This document shows positions 57,831-64,000 of a DNA stretch of 64,000 nucleotides, in pieces. The stretch is from positions 4,402,001 through 4,466,000 of the forward strand of contig OY969891.1 in assembly GCA_963704355.1 (NCBI GenBank), read 5' to 3'. Under the pieces are notes generated by a model. That model did not search any database, had not been told where the DNA came from, and was given only the letters and a program-made list of their open reading frames with translations. The position numbers and the translations under genes were made by a program. Each line of letters opens with the position of its first letter. The stretch's first letter is position 1. This DNA comes from Bog-473 sp963704355. Lineage in GTDB: Bacteria; Actinomycetota; Acidimicrobiia; Acidimicrobiales; RAAP-2.

Positions 57831-58340
57831 ATGCCCGACACGGACGGGCAGGCGGAGGCGGGAGCTCAAAACGATGCGGGGCCGGCAGCGGGGACGCTGC
57901 TCGACGCACCCAACCGGGCCATCATCGAGGCGTTGCAGCGCGACGGGCGCCAGCCCTACGGTGCAATCGCCGAGGAGGTCGGTCTTTCGGAAGCTGCAGT
58001 CCGCCGTCGCGTGCAGCGACTGCGCGAGTCGGGGATCATGCAGATCGTCGCCGTCACCGACCCCCTCCAACTCGGATTCACCCGACAAGCCATGATCGGC
58101 GTCTCGGTCGAGGGGGACGTTCGACACGTCGCCGACAAGCTGTCGGCCCTGCCGGAAGTCGACTACGTCGTGATGTGTGCCGGTTCCTTCGACATCCTCG
58201 TGGAGATCGTCTGCGAGGACGACGAGCGATTGCTCCATGTCCTCAACGACTCGGTGCGCAGCATTCCCGGCGTGCGTGCGACCGAGACCTTCCTGTACTT
58301 GAAGCTAGCCAAACAGACCTATACGTGGGGCACGCGGTGA
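57831..58340 (+). CDS. Lrp/AsnC-family transcriptional regulator (AldR-like)
   Basis: A 169-residue regulator. The N-terminal tail is acidic. The helix-turn-helix is LDAPNRAIIEALQRDGRQPYGAIAEEVGLSEAAVRRRVQRLRESGIMQIVAV. The RAM ligand-sensing domain follows (QAMIGVSVEGDVRHVADKLSALPEVDYVVMCAGSFDILVEIVCEDDERLLHVLNDSVRSIPGVRATETF). It is divergent from the aldehyde dehydrogenase-ald operon and precedes the aminotransferase by 25 bp. An amino acid, possibly alanine, is the likely ligand, by analogy with AldR. Confidence 0.93.
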   Translation: MPDTDGQAEAGAQNDAGPAAGTLLDAPNRAIIEALQRDGRQPYGAIAEEVGLSEAAVRRRVQRLRESGIMQIVAVTDPLQLGFTRQAMIGVSVEGDVRHVADKLSALPEVDYVVMCAGSFDILVEIVCEDDERLLHVLNDSVRSIPGVRATETFLYLKLAKQTYTWGTR

Positions 58341-58365
58341 ACGCGGCCCGATGAGTGGAGGGACG

Positions 58366-59745
58366 ATGAGCACCACCAGTCCGGAGAACTCCGACCTGAG
58401 CGACCAGGCCCGGCGTCACCTCTGGCTGCACTTCAGCCGGATGGCCACCTACGAGGACCACGAGGTGCCGGTGATCGTGCGGGGCGAGGGCGCCTGGGTC
58501 TGGGACCAGCACGGGAAGCGCTACCTCGACGGTCTCGCCGGCTTGTTCACGACGCAGATCGGGCACGGGCGTACCGAGCTGGCCGAGGCCGGTGCCAAGC
58601 AGGCCGGAACCCTGGCCTATTTTCCGCTCTGGACGTACGCCCACCCCCGTGCCGTCGAACTCGCTGATCGCTTGGCGGACCTCGCTCCCGGTGACCTCAA
58701 CCGCGTGTTCTTCACGTCGGGCGGCTCCGAGGCGGTCGAGTCGGCCTGGAAGCTGGCACGGCAGTACTTCCGCATCACCGGTCAACCGCAGCGCACGAAG
58801 GTCATCAGCCGATACATCGCCTACCACGGAACGTCGATGGGCGCCCTGTCGATCACTGGCATCCCGGAGCTCCGGACCCCGTTCGAACCACTCGTGCCCG
58901 GCGCCATCAAGGTGGCCAACACGAACTTCTATCGTGCCGACCTCTTCGCCGACGACGAGGTGGCGTTCGGACAGTGGGCGGCAGATGAGATCGAGCGCGC
59001 CATAGAGCGGGAGGGGCCTGACACCGTGGCCGCCGTGTTCCTCGAGCCGGTCCAGAATGCAGGCGGGTGCTTCCCGCCTCCGCCCGGCTATTTCGAGCGC
59101 GTGCGGGAGATCTGCGACCGAAATGGGGTTCTGCTCGTCTCCGACGAAGTCATCTGCGCCTTCGGCCGCCTCGGCCACTGGTTCGGCGCGCTCAGGTACG
59201 GATTCCAGCCCGACATCATCACGGTGGCCAAGGGCCTGACGTCGGGCTACGCGCCGCTGGGGGCGATGATCGCTTCGGACCGTCTCATGGAGCCGTTCCT
59301 CAAGCCGGGCGCATCCTTCCTCCACGGCTTCACGTTCGCCGGGCATCCCGTCAGTTGTGCCGTCGCAATGGCCAACCTGGACGTCTTCGAGGGTGAGCGA
59401 ATCCTGCAACACGTGCAGACCACGGAAGGTGCCTTCCGGACCGCGCTCGAAGGCCTCTACGACCTGCCCATCGTCGGCAACGTGCGCGGGGCTGGGTTCT
59501 TCTATGGGATCGAGCTGGTGAAGGACAAGGCCACCCGGCTCTCCTTCGACGACGAGGAGTCGGAACGCCTCCTGCGCGGTTTCCTGTCCGGGGCGCTCTT
59601 CGACGCAGGCCTCATCTGCCGGGCCGACGACCGGGGCGACCCGGTCGTGCAACTCTCCCCACCGCTGATCTGCGGTCAGGAGGAGATCGACTTCATAGCC
59701 TCGACGCTGCGCGACGTGCTGACCGAGGCGTGGCGCCGGGTGTAG
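58366..59745 (+). CDS. Class III PLP-dependent aminotransferase (omega-amine type)
   Basis: A 459-residue fold-type I aminotransferase. It shows YLDGLAGLFTTQIGHGRTELAEAG, FFTSGGSEAVESAWKLARQYF (phosphate site), AYHGTSMGALSITG, EPVQNAGGCFPPPPGYFERVREICDRNGVLLVSDEVICAFGRLGHWFG (cofactor Asp) and ITVAKGLTSGYAPLGAMI (PLP Lys). These enzymes move the amino group of putrescine, beta-alanine or similar amines to pyruvate, making alanine, which links it to ald. ATG 58366 is preferred over 58351 because GGAGGG precedes it. Confidence 0.92.
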   Translation: MSTTSPENSDLSDQARRHLWLHFSRMATYEDHEVPVIVRGEGAWVWDQHGKRYLDGLAGLFTTQIGHGRTELAEAGAKQAGTLAYFPLWTYAHPRAVELADRLADLAPGDLNRVFFTSGGSEAVESAWKLARQYFRITGQPQRTKVISRYIAYHGTSMGALSITGIPELRTPFEPLVPGAIKVANTNFYRADLFADDEVAFGQWAADEIERAIEREGPDTVAAVFLEPVQNAGGCFPPPPGYFERVREICDRNGVLLVSDEVICAFGRLGHWFGALRYGFQPDIITVAKGLTSGYAPLGAMIASDRLMEPFLKPGASFLHGFTFAGHPVSCAVAMANLDVFEGERILQHVQTTEGAFRTALEGLYDLPIVGNVRGAGFFYGIELVKDKATRLSFDDEESERLLRGFLSGALFDAGLICRADDRGDPVVQLSPPLICGQEEIDFIASTLRDVLTEAWRRV

Positions 59746-61148
59746 CGCCGGGCAGCGCGTCGGGCTACCAGCGCCTCTCCCTCTGGTGGGATGCCGTTCC
59801 GGGCGCACTGCCGACACGGCCCGCCCTCTCCGAGGACCTCCAAGTGGACGTCTGCATCGTGGGCGGGGGCTTCACCGGTCTCTGGACGGCGCACGCGCTG
59901 GCCCAAGCCGACGCGACCCTGCGCATCGCCGTCGTCGAACGCGAGGTGGCGGGCTTCGGCGCCTCAGGCCGCAACGGCGGCTGGTGCTCGGCACTGTTCG
60001 CCACTTCGGACGCGGCGTTGGCCCGACAGCACGGACGCGACGCCATGGTCGCGATGCGCAGGGCCATGCAGGAGACCGTCGACATCGTCGGGAGCAGCGC
60101 AGCGAGCGAAGGCATCGACTGCCACTTCGCCAAGGGCGGGACGGTCGATCTCGCACGCAGCGATGCCCAGCGGCAACGCGCCATGGCCGAGGTGGACGAG
60201 GCTCGAGCGCTCGGCTTCGGCGAGGAGGACCTCCGCTGGCTCGGTCCCGACGAGACGCGCGAGATGATCGGGGCCGCCGGTGTCCTTGGCGCCACGTACA
60301 CACCGCACTGCGCCGCCATCCAGCCGGCCCTCCTGGCCCGCGGGCTGGCCGACGCGGTCGAACGCCGGGGCGTGCGCCTGTTCGAGCACAGCGACGCGCT
60401 GGAGATCCGACCGGGACCGCACCCGGGGCCGGCCGTTGTGACCGGTGGTGGCACCATCCGAGCCGACGTGGTCGTCCGGGCCACCGAGGCCTGGACCCCG
60501 ACGCTCCCCGGACTGCGGCGCGACATCGTGCCGGTGTACTCACTCATGGTGGCGACAGAACCGCTCGGCGCGGACTTTTGGTCCGAGGCGGGCCTGGACG
60601 GCCGGGCCACCTTCGCCGACTATCGCCACGTGATCATCTACGGACAGCGCACCGCGGATGGGCGCATCGCGTTCGGCGGACGCGGCGCGCCGTATCACTA
60701 CGGGTCGGCGGTCCGCGAAGCCTTCGATGTGGAACCGAGGGTTCATGCGTTGCTGCGCGCGACGCTCAACGACCTGTTCCCCCACCTTGCCCGTGCCGAG
60801 TTCACGCACGCCTGGGGTGGTCCGCTCGGGATCCCGCGCGACTGGCACTCGTCGGTCGGCTTGGACCGGACCACGGGCCTGGCCTGGGCCGGCGGCTACG
60901 TCGGGGACGGGGTCGCCACGACCAATCTGGCCGGACGCACGCTGGCCGACCTCGTCACCGGGGTCGACAGCCCGCTCACCCATCTGCCCTGGGTCGGCCA
61001 TTTGTCCCCACGGTGGGAACCCGAGCCGCTCCGCTGGCTCGGTGTCAACGCGGGTCTGTGGACCATGAAGCTGGCCGACCGGAGCGAGGCACGACGAGGC
61101 CGGCCCAGCAGGCTGGCCGGGGCGATGGGGCGCCTTCTCGGTCAATGA
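59730..61148 (+). CDS. FAD-dependent amine oxidoreductase (DadA/PuuB-like)
   Basis: A 472-residue flavoprotein. The dinucleotide motif is VDVCIVGGGFTGLWTAHALAQ, followed by REVAGFGASGRNGGWCSALF, with a late GLAWAGGYVGDGVATTNLAGRTLADLVTG. This pattern resembles gamma-glutamylputrescine oxidase and related amine or D-amino-acid oxidases. GTG 59730 overlaps the aminotransferase 3' end by 16 bp, so the genes are coupled. With the aldehyde dehydrogenase across the regulator it could provide an amine to aldehyde to acid route. Confidence 0.88.
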   Translation: MAPGVAPGSASGYQRLSLWWDAVPGALPTRPALSEDLQVDVCIVGGGFTGLWTAHALAQADATLRIAVVEREVAGFGASGRNGGWCSALFATSDAALARQHGRDAMVAMRRAMQETVDIVGSSAASEGIDCHFAKGGTVDLARSDAQRQRAMAEVDEARALGFGEEDLRWLGPDETREMIGAAGVLGATYTPHCAAIQPALLARGLADAVERRGVRLFEHSDALEIRPGPHPGPAVVTGGGTIRADVVVRATEAWTPTLPGLRRDIVPVYSLMVATEPLGADFWSEAGLDGRATFADYRHVIIYGQRTADGRIAFGGRGAPYHYGSAVREAFDVEPRVHALLRATLNDLFPHLARAEFTHAWGGPLGIPRDWHSSVGLDRTTGLAWAGGYVGDGVATTNLAGRTLADLVTGVDSPLTHLPWVGHLSPRWEPEPLRWLGVNAGLWTMKLADRSEARRGRPSRLAGAMGRLLGQ

Positions 61149-61187
61149 GCTCCTCATCGGAGACAGATCGGTGCCACAATCTCGGCC

Positions 61188-61637
61188 GTGCAAGAAACGC
61201 CGGCGGAGGCGGTCGCCAAACTGATCTACACGTACGCAGAGCGGATTGACGCGGGCGATTTCGCCGGCATCGCCGAGCTGTTCGGGGACGCCACCTTGAC
61301 GTTCGAAGGGTTCGGCGACGCCGTCAGCGGGCGCCAGGCGATCGAGGGCCTTTACACGCGCTCGACCCGGCGCTACGAGGACGGGACGCCGCGCACCAAG
61401 CACGTCATGACCAACGTCATCGTCGACGTCGCCGACGACGGTGCGACGGCGGCGAGCCGGTCCTACTTCACCGTGCTGCAGGCGGTGCCGGGCGAGCTGG
61501 CCCTCCAGCCGGTGATCGCCGGCCGCTACCGGCACACCTATGAACACGCTGGTGGTCGCTGGCGTGTGACGACGATGCACGTCATCATCGACCTCACAGG
61601 AGACCTGGGACATCACATGTTTTTCGATCTCGCATGA
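61188..61637 (+). CDS. SnoaL-like / NTF2-fold protein
   Basis: A 149-residue small protein with the SnoaL_4/ring-hydroxylating-small-subunit-like pattern: AVAKLIYTYAERIDAGDFAGIAELFGDATLTFEG, GRQAIEGLYTRSTRRYEDGTPRTKHVMTNVIVDV and AGRYRHTYEHAGGRWRVTTMHV. It could be a hydrolase, isomerase or binding protein. The start is GTG 61188. The stop overlaps the next ATG by 4 bp (ATGA), so it is cotranscribed with the DUF2505 gene. Confidence 0.82.
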   Translation: MQETPAEAVAKLIYTYAERIDAGDFAGIAELFGDATLTFEGFGDAVSGRQAIEGLYTRSTRRYEDGTPRTKHVMTNVIVDVADDGATAASRSYFTVLQAVPGELALQPVIAGRYRHTYEHAGGRWRVTTMHVIIDLTGDLGHHMFFDLA

Positions 61638-62125
61638 GACTCACACTCGTCTACAACTGGGACTGCTCGCCCGATGCGTTCTGGGCGCTTTACTACGACC
61701 CCGAATTCGCCGTGCGGCTGCACCTCGAGGCGCTGGGTTCGACCTCGGCCGAGGTGCTGTCGCAGGAGGGCGACCTCTCGAGCGGAATCGTCCGAACCTT
61801 GCGCTACGGCCAACGTCCCAACATGCCCGGCCCGGTGCGCAAGATCTTCGGCGAGGAAGTGACGACGACGGAGGTGAGCACGTTCGACCCTGCGTCGTCG
61901 ACGACGACCTTCGTGATGACCCCGGGCACCATGGCCGACAAGACGCACATCGACGGATCCATCGCGTTCAACGTCGACGGTGGCAACACGGTGGAGACCT
62001 TCGCGCTGGACGCGCGGGTGAAGATCTTCGGTGCCGGCCCCATCGTCGAGCGGTTCATCGAGCACCAGGCCCGCGACATGCAGGACAAGTCGGTGGAGTT
62101 CATGCGCGGCGAACTCGGGTGCTGA
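61634..62125 (+). CDS. DUF2505 family protein (START/SRPBCC-like)
   Basis: A 163-residue protein matching the actinobacterial DUF2505 pattern: N-terminal NWDCSPDAFWALYYDPEFAVRLHLEALGSTSAEV, central VTTTEVSTFDP, and a C-terminal helix IVERFIEHQARDMQDKSVEFMRGEL. The fold is expected to be a helix-grip lipid-binding cavity. ATG 61634 is translationally coupled to the SnoaL gene. The 3' end overlaps the convergent cobQ by 26 bp. Confidence 0.82.
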   Translation: MRLTLVYNWDCSPDAFWALYYDPEFAVRLHLEALGSTSAEVLSQEGDLSSGIVRTLRYGQRPNMPGPVRKIFGEEVTTTEVSTFDPASSTTTFVMTPGTMADKTHIDGSIAFNVDGGNTVETFALDARVKIFGAGPIVERFIEHQARDMQDKSVEFMRGELGC

Positions 62126-63584
62126 GCGAGAGCAGTCGCCAGAGCTCGTCGACGTCGAGAAACTCTTCGCACGCATCAGCAACGCGGTCGATCTGGGCCT
62201 CCCGGGCGTCCGCGTAACGAAGACCAGATGGTTGCCACGCCCGACCGCGGCGGGCTGCGAGGGCGGAGAGGAAGGCGGTGCGAAAGCGGTCCTGCTCGAA
62301 CAGCCCGTGCAGCGTCGTACCGGCGACAGTGCCGTCCTGACTCTGGGCGCTGATCTCGAAAGGGCCGTGCAGCCAAGGTCGGTGGGCTGCCGCGGGGACG
62401 ACGCGGCCGTGACGAATCTCGTAGCCGTCGACGGGAAGGTCGTCGGCCCACCGTGCGGCGGTGAGGCGGGTCACCTTCTCGGGCTCGAAGACCGTGCGCA
62501 CCGGAAGCAACGCGAGGCCGGGAGTCGTGGGGTCGGGGGACTCGACGGACGTCGGATCCTCGATGCGCTCGCCCAGCATCTGGAAGCCGCCGCAGATGCC
62601 GAGGATCAGCGGCGATACGGCCTGGAGGGCGTCGGCCAGGCCGCTGGCGCGCAGCCATTGCAGATCGGCGACGGTCGAACGCGTGCCGGGCAGGACGACG
62701 AGATCGGGGTGGCCGAGTGCACCGGCGGTCGTGACCCAGCGGACGTGCACGCCGGGCTCCGCCACGAGCGGGTCCAGATCGGTGAAATTGGAGAGGCGGG
62801 GGAAGCGGATCACCGCCACGTCGAGTCCGGCGGCACCGGGCGGCGGCGGCCCGGAGGGCCGGTCCAAGGCGAGCGAGTCCTCGGCATCGAGGTGAAGGTC
62901 GCCGAGATGAGGCAGGACGCCGAGGGTGGGGATGCCGCAGCGGTCCTGCAGCTGCGCCGTCGCACCGCCGAGGAGCGCACGGTCGCCGCGGAAGCGGTTG
63001 ATGACGAAGGCCTTGACCGTGGCCGCGAGTTCGTCCGGCAGGAGCGCCACCGTGCCGTAGAGGTGGGCGAAGACGCCGCCGCGCTCGATGTCGCCGACAA
63101 GGACGGCAGGGATGCCGGCGCGGCGGGCGAGGCCGAGGTTGACCAAGTCGTGATCGAGCAGGTTGATCTCGGCGGGGCTGCCGGCACCCTCGCAGACGAC
63201 AACGTCGTATCGAGCGCGGAGGGAGGCGAGCGCGGCGTCGACCACTTCGACGAGCGCTCGCTTCGTCGTCAGGTACTCGGCCGCCGGTTGGACCCCGGCG
63301 GGGCGGCCCATGACCACGAGCTGCGAGGCGTGTTCGCCCGTCGGCTTGAGCAGGACCGGGTTCATGGCGACCTCGGGCTCGGCCCCGGCGGCGAGGGACT
63401 GGAGCCACTGGGCCCTGCCTATCTCGCCGCCGCCTGCCGTCACCATGGCGTTGAGCGACATGTTCTGCCCCTTGAAGGGGGCCACCGTGACGCCGCGACG
63501 GGCGAGCAGGCGGCACAGCCCGGCGGTCACGGTGGACTTGCCGGCATCCGACGTCGTCCCGCAGACCATCAACGCTCCACGCAC
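62100..63584 (-). CDS. cobQ: Cobyric acid synthase (glutamine-hydrolysing)
   Basis: A 494-residue enzyme of vitamin B12 synthesis that amidates adenosylcobyrinic diamide at four carboxylates using glutamine and ATP. The N-terminal synthetase domain has ALMVCGTTSDAGKSTVTAGLCRLLARRGVTVAPFKGQNMSLNAMVT and VVVCEGAGSPAEINL. The class I glutamine amidotransferase part has the Cys nucleophile in LILGICGGFQMLGERI and the His block TTLHGLFEQDRFR. GTG 63584 is chosen to keep the first strand; ATG 63569 has GGAG upstream and is an alternative. No other cobalamin genes are in the window. Confidence 0.93.
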   Translation of the reverse strand: MRGALMVCGTTSDAGKSTVTAGLCRLLARRGVTVAPFKGQNMSLNAMVTAGGGEIGRAQWLQSLAAGAEPEVAMNPVLLKPTGEHASQLVVMGRPAGVQPAAEYLTTKRALVEVVDAALASLRARYDVVVCEGAGSPAEINLLDHDLVNLGLARRAGIPAVLVGDIERGGVFAHLYGTVALLPDELAATVKAFVINRFRGDRALLGGATAQLQDRCGIPTLGVLPHLGDLHLDAEDSLALDRPSGPPPPGAAGLDVAVIRFPRLSNFTDLDPLVAEPGVHVRWVTTAGALGHPDLVVLPGTRSTVADLQWLRASGLADALQAVSPLILGICGGFQMLGERIEDPTSVESPDPTTPGLALLPVRTVFEPEKVTRLTAARWADDLPVDGYEIRHGRVVPAAAHRPWLHGPFEISAQSQDGTVAGTTLHGLFEQDRFRTAFLSALAARRGRAWQPSGLRYADAREAQIDRVADACEEFLDVDELWRLLSLSTRVRRA

Positions 63585-63596
63585 GGGTGGTGTTCT

Positions 63597-63610
63597 ACAC
63601 CGGTCGGTGT
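63597..63610. promoter_or_regulatory. Palindrome upstream of cobQ
   Basis: ACACCG-GT-CGGTGT is a near-perfect inverted repeat starting 13 bp before the cobQ start codon, in the 208-bp divergent gap to the permease gene. It could be an operator. The conserved B12-box of cobalamin riboswitches was looked for and not seen here. Confidence 0.35.
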
Positions 63611-63792
63611 GGGGCGGTGGCGTGGGGTCGCACGCCGCGGGGCCCTTGACCTCGGGTGGGCCTGGCGCCCATGGTGGGGCCGACACGCTTCGGGGCGCGT
63701 GCCGGGGGCGTCCGGCCTGAACCCATCCCTCGGTCGGCCGCGTGGGCCGTCCATGATTGCTCCTTCGAGGCGACCACAAGGGAGGCAGCGCG

Positions 63793-64000
63793 GTGACGGT
63801 CACCGAGGACTTCGCGGAAGACCTCGCGGTCATTCACGACCCCGAGTTCAAGGTCCCGTTCCACGTCGAACAGCACGGGATCGACTTCATCCCCGAGAGC
63901 GAGCGGTGGGCGTCGCCGAGGGACGTCTTCGGCATGTGGGCGGGGGCGAGCGTCCAGATCGAATACTTCATCTACGGCGCCATCCTGATGACGTTCGGGC
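63793..64000 (+). CDS. NCS1-family nucleobase/cation symporter-like permease, 5' part only
   Basis: The first 69 codons of a gene cut by the window end. The sequence FHVEQHGIDFIPESERWASPRDVFGMWAGASVQIEYFIYGAILMTFG shows the cytoplasmic E-x-x-GID-x-IPxxER segment and the start of the first transmembrane helix, as in cytosine/purine/allantoin NCS1 permeases. GTG 63793 has GGGAGG upstream. The start codon lies inside a palindrome GGTGAC-G-GTCACC (63792-63804). The transported compound cannot be told from this part. Confidence 0.72.
   Translation, partial: MTVTEDFAEDLAVIHDPEFKVPFHVEQHGIDFIPESERWASPRDVFGMWAGASVQIEYFIYGAILMTFG

Noticed and set aside
63585..63792. Cobalamin riboswitch before cobQ
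   Set aside because: No B12-box or matching junction seen on either strand.

Overview
The window is high-GC DNA with many GTG and some TTG starts, 4-base GTGA/ATGA gene overlaps, a DUF222/13E12-type HNH protein, F420/LLM-family flavin proteins, a VapBC pair, a class E-type sortase and many acyl-CoA genes. Together these point to an actinobacterium, probably an Acidimicrobiia-like lineage. That placement is inferred from gene content; no rRNA or tRNA gene was recognised.

Left part (1-26.5 kb): a MarR regulator with a promoter/operator, an HNH protein, a type-2-like isoleucyl-tRNA synthetase, small metabolic enzymes (GNAT, MetF-like, three HAD phosphatases, a glutathione peroxidase, an MDR reductase), and a lipid/acyl-CoA set: thiolase plus OB-fold partner, SnoaL, LLM, FMN hydroxyacid oxidase and a frameshifted acyl-CoA synthetase. 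Then come signal peptidase I, a methyltransferase, a YcaQ-like glycosylase, VapBC and a tight operon ACAD - CoA-transferase - MaoC - MaoC - ACAD. That operon looks like a heterodimeric beta-oxidation unit for branched or steroid-like acyl-CoAs.

Middle part (26.5-46.5 kb): a cell-surface island. Three secreted proteins (653, 671 and about 2630 aa) share a C-terminal WxL-like domain. Two of them are followed by a DUF916-type membrane-anchored partner (WxIP-like). A class E-type sortase, a protein ending in an LAYTG sorting signal, two membrane-anchored neocarzinostatin-like proteins and a small lipoprotein complete the set. The two smaller WxL-like genes start at TTG and have related 5' leaders that can form a hairpin plus a covarying pseudoknot. 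The giant protein carries a glycine-rich region and 18 Ig-like repeats of about 107 aa. One WxIP-like gene loses its membrane anchor through a GC-dinucleotide frameshift.

Right part (46.8-64 kb): a PI-PLC-like lipoprotein without catalytic histidines; two adjacent class III cyclases, one fused to DUF1707 and LiaF-like domains; a cysteine-free HMG-CoA-synthase-like/OB-fold protein with a thiolase; a seven-bladed Vgb-like propeller; a divergent amine/alanine locus (aldehyde dehydrogenase and alanine dehydrogenase against an Lrp regulator, class III aminotransferase and FAD amine oxidase); two small proteins; cobyric acid synthase; and the start of an NCS1-type permease. A 19-bp operator occurs about 30 bp upstream of both the ACAD operon (26464-26482) and the HMGCS-like/thiolase operon (50788-50806), suggesting one regulon for both lipid loci.
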